Positions 8,432 through 16,231 of a DNA stretch of 64,000 nt are shown here, piece after piece (position 1 is the first letter of the stretch; every line of letters begins with the position of its first letter). The notes under the pieces are model-generated. The model saw nothing but the letters and a program-made list of their open reading frames with translations. It had not been told where the DNA came from and made no database searches. Origin of the DNA: Pelomonas paludis. GTDB taxonomy: Bacteria > Pseudomonadota > Gammaproteobacteria > Burkholderiales > Burkholderiaceae_C. Where the stretch lies: NCBI RefSeq assembly GCF_039872745.1, contig NZ_JBDPZD010000002.1, positions 558,001 to 622,000 of the forward strand, given 5' to 3'. Position numbers and translations under genes: made by a program.

Positions 8432-9280
8432 TCAGGTCGCCCAGACCCGCGGCTCGCAGGGCGCCAGGCCCCATAGCCGCTGACGCCACAGCGCCCGCAG
8501 TGCCCGCAGGGGCAAGGTGGCCTGCTCCACGTCGGGCGCCAACACGCGGGCCAGCAGCACCGAGCGGGCCCCACGCGCCAGCAGGCTCACGCCAGACGCC
8601 GGCAGGCTCGCCAAGCATTGGCGGCTGTCGTCGAGCAAGGCCTCCAGCCCAGTGGGCTGGCCGTCCTGCACGGCCACCAGGGTGCCCAGCACGCGGTGGC
8701 CGGCCAGCCCCGCCGGGCCATTCAGCAAAGCCGTGTCCTGCGCGGCCAGCCAGCCGCGGTCCAGCCAAAGGCCTGGCACCTCCAGATGCTGCAGCAGGCG
8801 CCCGGCCACAAAGGCTTGCTCCGCCGCTGGCAGGCCCAGCGCCAGGATCTCGCCCGCCAGCAGCTGCGCGCCGGGCGCAAGGTGCAGGCGCACCTCGTTG
8901 CGGCCATCGCAGCCGCTGTAGGCCAGGGTCTCCTGCGGCAGCCATTCGAGCCGGCTGCCCGCAGCGACCTGGGCGCTCACCGCCTGCACGGCCTCGCCGG
9001 CCACGGTGCGATAAAAGCGCGTGGCGGCGGGCGTGGTGACCAGCAAGTGGGCGCCGGGCTGGACGTCGATGTCGATGTCCAGCCGGTCTCCGCCCACCAG
9101 GCCGCCGGGTGGGTGCACCAGCACCGCGTGCGCGATGGCCTCGCCCTCGGGGTAGAGCGTCTTGAGCAGCCGCAGCGGCCCGCTGTGCCGGGCATGCACG
9201 GCGGTGCGGCCGGACGCTTGCGTGGCGCTGAGGCTCAATCGGGCGGGCCAGCGCGGCGCCGCCGCAGCACGGTCACCCAA
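8432..9280 (-). CDS. ureD: Urease accessory protein UreD
   Basis: UreD docks on urease and, with UreF and UreG, helps carbamylate the active-site lysine and insert nickel. The 282-residue protein has the UreD/UreH signatures (LKTLYPEGEAIAHAVLVHPPGGLVGGD; LLVTTPAATRFYR). It starts with TTG at 9280, eight bases before the end of ureG, indicating translational coupling; no ATG is available at the right place. It is the last gene of the accessory set (ureE-ureF-ureG-ureD), whereas in many Burkholderiales ureD precedes ureA. Confidence 0.94.
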   Translation of the reverse strand: MGDRAAAAPRWPARLSLSATQASGRTAVHARHSGPLRLLKTLYPEGEAIAHAVLVHPPGGLVGGDRLDIDIDVQPGAHLLVTTPAATRFYRTVAGEAVQAVSAQVAAGSRLEWLPQETLAYSGCDGRNEVRLHLAPGAQLLAGEILALGLPAAEQAFVAGRLLQHLEVPGLWLDRGWLAAQDTALLNGPAGLAGHRVLGTLVAVQDGQPTGLEALLDDSRQCLASLPASGVSLLARGARSVLLARVLAPDVEQATLPLRALRALWRQRLWGLAPCEPRVWAT

Positions 9281-9908
9281 CCAGCAGCCCCTTGGTCTCG
9301 ATGAAGCGCACCACGTCGGCGAGGCCCTCCTGGGTCTTGAGGTTGGTCATCACCCAGGGCTTGACCGGCCGCATGCGCGCGGTGTCGCTGCGCATGATGT
9401 CGAGGTTGGCGCCCACGTGGGGCGCGAGGTCGGTCTTGTTGATGACGAAGAGGTCGCTCTTGGTGATGCCAGGGCCGCCCTTGCGCGGGATCTTCTCGCC
9501 GGCGGCGACGTCAATCACGTAGATGGTGAGGTCGCTGAGCTCCGGGCTGAAGGTGGCGGCCAGGTTGTCGCCCCCGCTCTCGACGAAGACGATGTCGGCG
9601 TCGGGGAACTTGTCGAGCATGCGGTCCACGGCTTCGAGGTTGATCGAGCAGTCCTCGCGGATGGCAGTGTGCGGGCAGCCCCCGGTCTCGACACCCATGA
9701 TGCGCTCGGGCGCCAGCGCGCCAGCCACGGTCAAGAGGCGCTGGTCTTCCTTGGTGTAGATGTCGTTGGTGACGACGACCAGGTCCCAGCGCTCACGCAT
9801 GGTCTTGCAGAGCATCTCGACCAGGGTGGTCTTGCCCGAGCCCACGGGGCCACCCACGCCAACGCGCAACGGGGGGAGCTTCTTGGTGCGATTCGGGATG
9901 GCGTGCAT
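9273..9908 (-). CDS. ureG: Urease accessory GTPase UreG
   Basis: UreG is the SIMIBI-class GTPase that powers nickel delivery to urease. The 211-residue protein shows the P-loop GVGGPVGSGKTTL, the CPH nickel-binding motif within TGGCPHTAIREDCS, the ESGGDN motif, and the NKTD guanine-specificity motif. Two ATGs stand in tandem; the second (9908) lies 8 bases after a GAGGGG ribosome site and is preferred. The 112-base gap to ureF holds a GC-rich extragenic repeat. Confidence 0.97.
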   Translation of the reverse strand: MHAIPNRTKKLPPLRVGVGGPVGSGKTTLVEMLCKTMRERWDLVVVTNDIYTKEDQRLLTVAGALAPERIMGVETGGCPHTAIREDCSINLEAVDRMLDKFPDADIVFVESGGDNLAATFSPELSDLTIYVIDVAAGEKIPRKGGPGITKSDLFVINKTDLAPHVGANLDIMRSDTARMRPVKPWVMTNLKTQEGLADVVRFIETKGLLVG

Positions 9909-9945
9909 CATGTCCGCCCCTCGTTCGTCGGATACGCCGAACGAT

Positions 9946-9993
9946 CCCCCGAGGGGATAGCGGGCCGGCTTGGGGCGGCCCGGCGCTCGGCCC
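9946..9993. repeat. GC-rich extragenic repeat, copy 1
   Basis: The ureF-ureG gap contains CCCCCGAGGGG (9946-9956) followed by a 34-base GC-rich block (9960-9993). Essentially the same pair of elements recurs at 51073-51158 between the DUF4178 and DUF350 genes; the long block there differs by one extra G. The shared block reads GGGCCGGCTTGGGGCGGCCC at its core, itself a near palindrome. It is probably a dispersed intergenic repeat of this genome. Confidence 0.6.
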
Positions 9994-10020
9994 GTCTGGA
10001 AGTGGTGAGCATCAAGAGAT

Positions 10021-10707
10021 TCATGAGCGGAACAGTCGGGAGTATTGGGTTTCGTGCCGGGCGCCCAGGATGCCGAGCATCGGGGCAAAGGCGATGGGCT
10101 CATCGGCGGCCAGGGCCGTCTGCACGGCGCCTGGAATGGCTTGCACGAGCTGTGCCAAAAGGCGCTGGCCGGCGCTCTGGCCCAGGGGCACGCAGCGCAC
10201 CGCCGCCTGCATCAGATTCTCGGCCCAGCCAAAGGCGGCGGCGTGCAGCGCGGGCTCCAGCGGCGCGCCGCGCACGGCGATGGCGCAGGCCAGGATGACC
10301 GGCCAGGTGGGCGCGGGGCTGAGTTGCTGGCAGAGCGGCAACAGCGGGTGCGCGTCCACCAGCCCACGCAGCCAGAGCAGCAGGCTGCGGCCCATCTGCT
10401 GAGTCTGCTGCAAGCTCTCGCTGGTCTCGCGGGTTTGCAGCACCCAGCTATTGCAGGCCTGCAGCGCGGCGACATCGAGCCGCTGCGCTGCAGCGTGCGC
10501 GCGTGCCACCAGGGGCAGCTCGGCGCGGGCCTGGCTCAGTTCGAGTTGAGCCCGCAGCCACAGCGCGGCCGAGGCTTCGTCGCGCACCGTGCCAGCCTCG
10601 ACGGCGGCCTCCAGGCCCTCGGAGTAGCTGAAGGCCCCCACCGGCAGGGCTGGCGAGGCCAGCCACAGCAGGTGAAGCAGCGCGCCCGGCTCAGTGGTCG
10701 TGGTCAT
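10021..10707 (-). CDS. ureF: Urease accessory protein UreF
   Basis: UreF is the helical scaffold joining UreD to UreG. The 228-residue protein has the family opening LLHLLWLASPALPVGAFSYS and the closing HETQYSRLFRS, both strongly conserved. The ATG at 10707 gives a start 17 bases inside the 3' end of ureE, a typical coupled arrangement. The frame stays open far upstream through ureE, but that extension encodes a Met/Thr-rich shadow of the histidine codons and is not real. Confidence 0.94.
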   Translation of the reverse strand: MTTTTEPGALLHLLWLASPALPVGAFSYSEGLEAAVEAGTVRDEASAALWLRAQLELSQARAELPLVARAHAAAQRLDVAALQACNSWVLQTRETSESLQQTQQMGRSLLLWLRGLVDAHPLLPLCQQLSPAPTWPVILACAIAVRGAPLEPALHAAAFGWAENLMQAAVRCVPLGQSAGQRLLAQLVQAIPGAVQTALAADEPIAFAPMLGILGARHETQYSRLFRS

Positions 10708-11422
10708 GCGAGTGGCCATGCCCATGGTGATGGCCGTGCTCGTGGCCGCCATGGTCATGCCCATGGTCGTGCCCGCATCCCGGCCCGTGCACATGCGGCG
10801 CCGCCGCGACGGGGCTCTGGTGCGGTGCATGGCTGTGGTCATGGCCGTGATCATGACCATGGTCGTGCCCATGGTCATGTCCACAGCCGGGGCCGTGCAC
10901 GTGGCCAGCGTCATCGTGGGCATGGCCGTGATCGTGATCGTGGTGACCGTGATGCCCATGCCCGGCGCCCTCGCCATAGGCGCCGCCCTCGGGCTCGAAG
11001 GCCGCTTGCGCCTCGGTGACGATGAGGTGCTGGCGGCGCAGCATCTCGGCCAGCACCGGGTCGGGCTCGAACTGCAGCAGGCTCGCCTGCAGCTCCAGCG
11101 GCACATGGCGGTTGCCCAGGTGGTAGGCGGCGCGCAGCAGGTCGAAGGGGCTGCCGTGCTCGGCGCAGTGGCGCACCTGCAGCACCGGCTGGGCGGCGGC
11201 CAGCACGCGCACCAGGCTGCCGTCCTCGGCCACCAGCACATCAGCACCGCGCAAGGTGGTGCCGCGCGGCAGCACCACGCCGATCTCGCGGCCGGAGGAA
11301 TCCGTGGCCGAGAAGCGGCTCTTGCTGCGGGTGTCCCAGTCCAGCTCCAGCGTGGGCGCACGCTTGACGAGCACAGGGGCGAGGCCGGCGCCGCCGGCAA
11401 TGCGTTTGGTGGCGTGAATCAT
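10691..11422 (-). CDS. ureE: Urease nickel chaperone UreE with very long His-rich tail
   Basis: UreE binds nickel and hands it to UreG. Residues 1-150 form the standard UreE fold: a peptide-binding N-domain, then the metal-binding domain with GNRHVPLELQ, whose histidine is the dimer-interface nickel ligand. The last 95 or so residues are a histidine/aspartate/glycine tail with 37 histidines by my count and two copies of HVHGPGCGHDHGHDHG. The family's tail is usually 10-20 residues. Such tails store nickel in other bacteria; storage here is inference. The tail's coding DNA overlaps the start of ureF. Confidence 0.95.
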   Translation of the reverse strand: MIHATKRIAGGAGLAPVLVKRAPTLELDWDTRSKSRFSATDSSGREIGVVLPRGTTLRGADVLVAEDGSLVRVLAAAQPVLQVRHCAEHGSPFDLLRAAYHLGNRHVPLELQASLLQFEPDPVLAEMLRRQHLIVTEAQAAFEPEGGAYGEGAGHGHHGHHDHDHGHAHDDAGHVHGPGCGHDHGHDHGHDHGHDHSHAPHQSPVAAAPHVHGPGCGHDHGHDHGGHEHGHHHGHGHSHDHDH

Positions 11423-11471
11423 GGGCACAAGTATCCCAGCGCGGGGCCAACCACCGGCCCGCAGCCTGGCC

Positions 11472-12311
11472 TTATCGCTGGCCCCAGACGGCTGCACCCA
11501 CGATCATCAGCGCCCCCAGGGCGAGCGAGGCCGTCAGCGCTTGCCCCGTCGTCAGCAAGACCACGGCGGTGGACAGCAGCGGCGTGAGGAAGGCCAGCAG
11601 CCCGATGCGGCGCGGGTCGCCCGCCTTGAGCGCCGCGTCCCACAGGAAGAACGCCCCGCCCAGCGGCCCCAGGCCCAGCAGCACGATCAGCCCCAGGTCC
11701 CGCGCGCTCAAGTCCGCGGCCGGCTCCCACAGCGCATGGCAGGCCAGCGACAGCACACCCGACACCGCTGCAAACGCACCCACCGCGCTGGTGGCAAAAG
11801 GCGCCACCCGGCGCGTGCCCAGCGAGTAGGTGCTCCAGACCAGCGCCGAGCCCAGCGCCAGCGCATAGCCACTGTGCCAGCCACCCGCGAGGCTGCCACC
11901 CGAGCGGCCCAGGATGACCACTGCCGCCCCCGCAAAGCCCAGCACCGCCGCGCCCACCTGGCTGGCCCGCCAGCGCAAGCCGGGCAGGATCAGCGGCGCC
12001 AGCACCACCATGCCCAGCGGCCACAGGTAGTTGATGAGATTGGCCTGCAAGGCCGGCGCCGTTCGCAGCGCGATGAAGAGCAGCAGGTGAAAGCCAAACA
12101 GCCCGTAGACCCCGAGCAGCAGCGTCTGCCAAGGCACCACCCAGGCCCGCCATTGAAGCCGCGACAGCGGCACGGCCAGCACGCTGCCCACCAGCAACCC
12201 CAGACCCGTGAGCAAAAAGGGCGGCACATGCGCCAGCTTCACCCCCAGCGCGGCCAGCGAGGCCCACATCAGGATGGCAGTCAGGGCGAGCAAATCGGCA
12301 CGCGTGAACAT
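11472..12311 (-). CDS. EamA/DMT-family exporter (YddG/RhtA-like)
   Basis: A 279-residue protein with ten predicted membrane helices and the two EamA repeats of the drug/metabolite transporter superfamily. The first repeat runs from LTAILMWASLAALGVKLA to about residue 130. The second begins at YALALGSALVWSTYSLGTRR. Relatives export amino acids or other small metabolites; the substrate cannot be assigned. It is divergent from the LysE-type gene with a 31-base gap, so both exporters may share a control region. It is one of the genes separating ureE from ureC. Confidence 0.85.
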   Translation of the reverse strand: MFTRADLLALTAILMWASLAALGVKLAHVPPFLLTGLGLLVGSVLAVPLSRLQWRAWVVPWQTLLLGVYGLFGFHLLLFIALRTAPALQANLINYLWPLGMVVLAPLILPGLRWRASQVGAAVLGFAGAAVVILGRSGGSLAGGWHSGYALALGSALVWSTYSLGTRRVAPFATSAVGAFAAVSGVLSLACHALWEPAADLSARDLGLIVLLGLGPLGGAFFLWDAALKAGDPRRIGLLAFLTPLLSTAVVLLTTGQALTASLALGALMIVGAAVWGQR

Positions 12312-12342
12312 GGCCGCGAGTGTCGCCGCGTAGCATGGCGCC

Positions 12343-12978
12343 ATGCTCGCCCTGGACCAGACCCTGGCCTTCCTCGCCGCCGCCGTGGTGCTGACGCTCA
12401 CCCCGGGGCCCGACAACCTGATGGTGCTGAGTACGGGCCTGGCACGCGGGCGCCGCGCCGGCATGGCTTTTGGGCTGGGCTGCGGCCTCGGGTGCCTGAG
12501 CCACACCCTGCTGGCCGTGCTGGGTGTGAGCGCGCTGCTGGCCGCATCGCCACTGGCCTTTGGCCTGCTCAGGTTGTTGGGCGGTGCCTACCTCGTGTGG
12601 ATGGGAGTGCAGGCCTGGCGGCATGCGGGGCGGGTGACGCTGGGAGGCGGCAGCGGTGGCGGTGGCAGCACGGCCTCGTTGGGCCAGCTGTTTGCCAAGG
12701 GGCTGCTGGCCAACGCGATCAATCCCAAGGTGGTGCTGTTCTTCCTGGCCTTTTTGCCGCAGTTCGTGCGGCCGGCGCAAGGCGCGATGGCACTGCAGCT
12801 CGGGTTGCTGGGCGTCGTCTTCACGGCCCAGGCGGCGTTGCTTTTCGGAATGCTGGGCTACTTCTCAGGCCACGTGGGCGCGTGGCTCACGCGCCGGCCC
12901 GAGGTGGGGCCGCGGCTGGACCGGCTGGCCGGCACGCTGTTCATCGGCCTGGGGCTGCGGCTGGCGTTGCCGGGCTAG
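12343..12978 (+). CDS. LysE/RhtB-family amino-acid exporter
   Basis: A 211-residue membrane protein of the LysE/RhtB family. The family signature TLTPGPDNLMVLSTGLARGRR lies just after the first helix. A second conserved patch occurs at LLRLLGGAYLVWMGVQAWR, and the paired helices GLLANAINPKVVLFFLAFLPQF are typical. Members export amino acids such as homoserine, threonine or lysine. The ligand here is unknown. It faces away from the EamA exporter. Confidence 0.9.
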   Translation: MLALDQTLAFLAAAVVLTLTPGPDNLMVLSTGLARGRRAGMAFGLGCGLGCLSHTLLAVLGVSALLAASPLAFGLLRLLGGAYLVWMGVQAWRHAGRVTLGGGSGGGGSTASLGQLFAKGLLANAINPKVVLFFLAFLPQFVRPAQGAMALQLGLLGVVFTAQAALLFGMLGYFSGHVGAWLTRRPEVGPRLDRLAGTLFIGLGLRLALPG

Positions 12979-12999
12979 CGGGCGTCCGGGGCCGAATAC

Positions 13000-14109
13000 T
13001 CAGGCGAAGAGCTTCTCTGAGTTGACGCGCACCATCACCGAGCGGTCGGGCACGGTGGAGAGGATGGAGAACTGCTGCAGCGCGGTGTCGCGGCGCGGGA
13101 AGTCGGCCAGCGCATCACCGTTCTTGTTGGTGATGGCCACTGCGCTGGGCGTGTTGGCCGCTGCGCCACGGCGCACCACGACCGCCGTTTCGCCGCTGGC
13201 GAGCTTGACGAAGCAACCTGGTGGAAAGATGCCGAACTCCTTGATCAGCATGGCGCCGACCGGGTGCCCCTGGCTCGCCACAAACAGCTCGCGCGCAGCC
13301 TGCTGCGCCGGCACCGAGGTGCGGTCCGCACGGCCGGCGTGCTTGGCCAGGAAGATATCGATCCAGCGCAGGGCCTGCGAGATGTCGCTCGGCTCCTTGA
13401 TGCCACCGGGGTAGCCGGTGCCGCCGGGCACCTCGTGGTGCTGTTCCACGGCTTCGAGCCACACCGGGTCGGTCAGGCCCGCAGCACGCAGCAGCGTGGC
13501 GCTCATCGCAGGGTGGGCCGTGATGGCCTCCTGCTGGCTCGGCGTCGGCCGGCCACCACGCGCCGCCAGTTGGCCTTGCAGCTCGATGATGGAGAGATTC
13601 ATCGTCAAGGCCGCGCCCACCGCACTTTCAAATTTGGCTTGCGGCCACTGCAGGCGGCGCGCCAGCAGGGCCACCAGCGAGGCCACGTGCAAGGCGTGAT
13701 GCACGCCATAGGCGGCATAGCGCTCGTGGTCGTGCCGAACGATGGAATAGATCAGCTGGTCGGCATTGCGCTCACCCAGGGTGCCAATGACCGAGACGCA
13801 CTCGCCCACGCGGCTCAGGAAGTGCTTGTCGTCCGGCGTGCGCAGCAGGTTGGAGAGGCGTGACTGCAGGGCGTTCCAGCGTGCCACAAACGTGAGCGGC
13901 GGTGCCGCGACGGCCTCACCACGCCCGGCCTTGGCCTCCTCGGCGTCCACGAACATGCCGCGCGCCAGCAGCGCCTCCAGCATGTCGTCGCTGGCGATGA
14001 CGTGCCCCTTGCCCAACAGCAGATTGCCCTGCGCATCACGCACGCCCCAAAGCAGCGGCGCGCCACTGCGCAATTGGCCTCGCATGTCGGTCAGAGGGAT
14101 CAGCTTCAT
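13000..14109 (-). CDS. Degenerate HD-GYP-domain protein
   Basis: The 369-residue protein has an N-terminal domain of about 70 residues and then an HD-GYP-like core of the cyclic-di-GMP phosphodiesterase class. The late motifs remain: HP (199-200), HHE (224-226) and GYP (232-234). The metal-binding HDxGK motif expected near residue 170 reads TMNLSII instead. Loss of the HD pair argues against phosphodiesterase activity; a binding or regulatory role is inference. ATG 14109 is preferred to the upstream GTG-type starts. It converges with the LysE gene. Confidence 0.8.
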   Translation of the reverse strand: MKLIPLTDMRGQLRSGAPLLWGVRDAQGNLLLGKGHVIASDDMLEALLARGMFVDAEEAKAGRGEAVAAPPLTFVARWNALQSRLSNLLRTPDDKHFLSRVGECVSVIGTLGERNADQLIYSIVRHDHERYAAYGVHHALHVASLVALLARRLQWPQAKFESAVGAALTMNLSIIELQGQLAARGGRPTPSQQEAITAHPAMSATLLRAAGLTDPVWLEAVEQHHEVPGGTGYPGGIKEPSDISQALRWIDIFLAKHAGRADRTSVPAQQAARELFVASQGHPVGAMLIKEFGIFPPGCFVKLASGETAVVVRRGAAANTPSAVAITNKNGDALADFPRRDTALQQFSILSTVPDRSVMVRVNSEKLFA

Positions 14110-14450
14110 GGGTGCGTCCTTACAGAAGCCCCGAACTGGCGGCGGCGCGAGTATGGCGAGATCGTTCAGAAACTGACGCGCTTCCCATGTAACGGCGGTG
14201 AACGCAATGGCATTTGCCAGTAAATGTTCACACGTGACAGCACAACCCAACTGACCGCTAGACGCAGAGAAGCCCGTGACGCTGCGCCGTCGGCGGCCAG
14301 GTCGTTTGGGGTGCGCCTGCGAACCCCAAACTACTGGCTGAGAAAGTGACTTGGGAAAACCCCGGCGCCAAGCGAGTCACCACGGGCTACCGGGCGCACT
14401 ACATTCCCGATCGCTGGCCACTGGCCGCACGCACGACCGGAGGAGACCAC
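14110..14450. other. 341-base intergenic region without a recognised gene
   Basis: The stretch separates the divergent HD-GYP-like and TonB-like genes and must hold their promoters. No convincing -10/-35 pair could be picked out. It contains a REP-like inverted repeat at 14304-14331. A ribosome site, GGAGGAG (14439-14445), lies 5 bases before the TonB-like GTG start. Confidence 0.5.
14304..14331. repeat. REP-like inverted repeat (diverged copy)
   Basis: GTTTGGGGT and ACCCCAAAC form a perfect 9-base stem around a 10-base loop. The loop keeps the GCG...GCGA arrangement of the REP copies at 16-17.7 kb, so I treat it as a diverged member of the same family. Confidence 0.55.
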
Positions 14451-15140
14451 GTGGATTTCGCGCATGGGCAAGCCGATCCTGGCAGGCGCTACGCCAGCTT
14501 CGCAGCCGTGGCCGCGCTGCACCTTGTGCTCGGGTGGATGCTCACCCTTGGCCTGGCCCGGTATGTACCCGATCTGCTCCGGCAGACGCCTGTCGAGCTC
14601 AAAGTCGTCAAGCCGGAGCCACCGCCGCCGCCGCCCCTGAGGCATCAGCTGCTACCCGAGCCCAGCCTTGCGCCGCCACCACCTCCGCGCTTCATACCGC
14701 CGCCCGAATTTGAGGTGACACAGCAGCCGGAAACCACCGTCGCCGCGTCACCCATCCCGCATAGCCTGTCCGGGACGGGCACTGAAACCGCAACGCCGCA
14801 AAGAGGCAGCGGCACCGCTGGAAACGGGCCGGGCAGCGGCACGCCCGGGAACGCGCCGTCGAGAACCCCGCCACAGCTGGATTTCAGCAAGTGCCCGCTG
14901 CCGCGCTATCCCAACATCGACGAGGACGGCACGACCCTGGTCATCTTCATCATGGACGTCGACGGCACGATCCGCGACGCTGCCGTGGGCAAATCCAGTG
15001 GGCCCTCAGTCAGGCACAGGTGGCTGGACCGCGTTGCCGTGGAGTTCGTGCAGTCCTGCAGAGGCACACCCGGAACCGTGAATGGAAGGCCGGTGCCACT
15101 GCAAGGCTTTACGTCCATCGACTGGCGCTTGAAGTATTGA
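14451..15140 (+). CDS. TonB-like energy transducer, C-terminal domain protein
   Basis: The 229-residue protein has a short cytoplasmic N-terminus and one membrane helix (AAVAALHLVLGWMLTLGLA, about residues 18-36). A proline-rich periplasmic spacer follows, then a C-terminal TonB-like domain (LPRYPNIDEDGTTLVIFIMD ... VEFVQSCRGTPGTVNG). TonB proteins pass proton-motive energy to outer-membrane receptors. No ExbB, ExbD or receptor gene lies nearby, so the partner is unknown. The GTG at 14451 is chosen because a GGAGGAG site precedes it by 5 bases. A REP half-copy begins right after the stop. Confidence 0.75.
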   Translation: MDFAHGQADPGRRYASFAAVAALHLVLGWMLTLGLARYVPDLLRQTPVELKVVKPEPPPPPPLRHQLLPEPSLAPPPPPRFIPPPEFEVTQQPETTVAASPIPHSLSGTGTETATPQRGSGTAGNGPGSGTPGNAPSRTPPQLDFSKCPLPRYPNIDEDGTTLVIFIMDVDGTIRDAAVGKSSGPSVRHRWLDRVAVEFVQSCRGTPGTVNGRPVPLQGFTSIDWRLKY

Positions 15141-15156
15141 GCTCACCCCAACCTAC
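15141..15156. repeat. REP half-element
   Basis: GCTCACCCCAACCTAC directly follows the stop codon of the TonB-like gene. It is the reverse complement of the 16-base head (GTAGGTTGGGGTGAGC) seen in the REP copies around the RAYT gene. The second arm is missing here. Confidence 0.65.
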
Positions 15157-15357
15157 GGGCTCTGGTGGTTGACGCCCAGGCGCTCGGCGTAGCCAAGAGC
15201 ATTGATGCGGGCACTTGAGTCGGGGGTTGGCCCCACTCCTTACAGCACCCCCCTCATCCGAGCGAACCCCGTGAACCTAGGGAGTAATGACAGCGGCCCG
15301 GCAGCGACTGCAGCGGGCAGGACACCCCTGCAAGCTCATCAACCGGAGATCACTCGA

Positions 15358-16188
15358 ATGAACACCACCCAACACACCACGCCCGCCCCGCACCGAACAG
15401 CCCGCGCACACCGCCGGCTGGCCGCCCTCGGGGTGGTCTTGGTGGCTGCCCTCTCGCTGCCGCGACTGGCCGCCGCGCAAGCCCCGGCCTACGACATCAC
15501 CTTCAAGAACCTCACGAGCAATGCCGTGGACACCGGCGCCGCCACCGCGCAGACCGGCCAGCGGCTCTCGCCGCCGGTCTTCATCACGCACAGCGCGGAC
15601 TACACGGCCTACACCGTCGGCCAGGCCGCGCCCGAGACGATCTGGCGCATCGCTGAAGGCGGCAATCGCAGCTTCCTGCTCGATGAAGCCAACGCCCGGC
15701 TCGGCACCAGCGTGCTCAGCATCGCAGCGCCGCTGTCTGCGCCCCTGGCTCAGCAGGACTCGGTGACCGTGCGGGTGCAGGCCGACAACGCCCACCACCT
15801 GCTGTCCTTTGCCAGCATGCTGGGCTGGACCAATGACGGCTTTGTCGGCGTCAGCGGCCTGGACCTGTCGGCCATCCACGGCACCACCGTCATCAAGCTC
15901 TACGGCTACGACGCCGGCTCCGAGAAGAACAGCGAGGCCAACGGCTTTCTCGGCGCCCTGGGCTTTGGCAATGCGCGCGACCTTGAGGGCGGCGTGATCA
16001 CCAACCACCTCGGCATCCGCGGTGATGCCAACGCCCCCGCCGCCTGGAACTGGCTGCCCGGCCCCGCCGCCAGCCTGACCATCACCCCCGTGCCCGAGCC
16101 GACCTCCGCAGCCCTGCTGCTGGGTGGCCTGCCGCTGCTCCTGCTGCTGCGCAAGCGTGCTGGGACCGGGGCTGCGAACAAGGTCTGA
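15358..16188 (+). CDS. Spondin-domain PEP-CTERM secreted protein
   Basis: The 276-residue protein has a signal peptide (LAALGVVLVAALSLPRLAAA). A spondin-N-like domain spans about residues 45-240 (YDITFKNLT; SPPVFITHSADYTAYTVGQ; LSFASMLGWTNDGFVG; YDAGSEKNSEANG). A C-terminal PEP-CTERM sorting tail follows (VPEPTSAALLLGG, a hydrophobic segment, then RKR). PEP-CTERM proteins are processed by an exosortase and associate with the cell surface or exopolysaccharide; no exosortase gene is in this window. GGAG at 15345-15348 supports ATG 15358. Confidence 0.85.
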   Translation: MNTTQHTTPAPHRTARAHRRLAALGVVLVAALSLPRLAAAQAPAYDITFKNLTSNAVDTGAATAQTGQRLSPPVFITHSADYTAYTVGQAAPETIWRIAEGGNRSFLLDEANARLGTSVLSIAAPLSAPLAQQDSVTVRVQADNAHHLLSFASMLGWTNDGFVGVSGLDLSAIHGTTVIKLYGYDAGSEKNSEANGFLGALGFGNARDLEGGVITNHLGIRGDANAPAAWNWLPGPAASLTITPVPEPTSAALLLGGLPLLLLLRKRAGTGAANKV

Positions 16189-16197
16189 TCGCAGCCT

Positions 16198-16228
16198 GTA
16201 GGTTGGGGTGAGCACTGCGAACCCCAAC
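16198..16228. repeat. REP element left of the RAYT gene
   Basis: The copy consists of GTAGGTTGGGGTGAGC, then ACTGCGA, then ACCCCAAC. GTTGGGGT (16202-16209) pairs with ACCCCAAC (16221-16228). It lies between the spondin PEP-CTERM gene and the stop of the RAYT gene. Confidence 0.8.
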
Positions 16229-16231
16229 ACC

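Noticed and set aside
10690..10980. CATGGTCATG-like tandem repeats considered as a CRISPR or regulatory repeat array
   Set aside because: They are His-Asp-Gly codons of the UreE tail; there are no regular spacers.
10021..11400. 459-codon frame that would give UreF a long N-terminal extension
   Set aside because: The extension is the Met/Thr-rich alternate frame of the UreE His-rich tail; UreF homology starts near ATG 10707.
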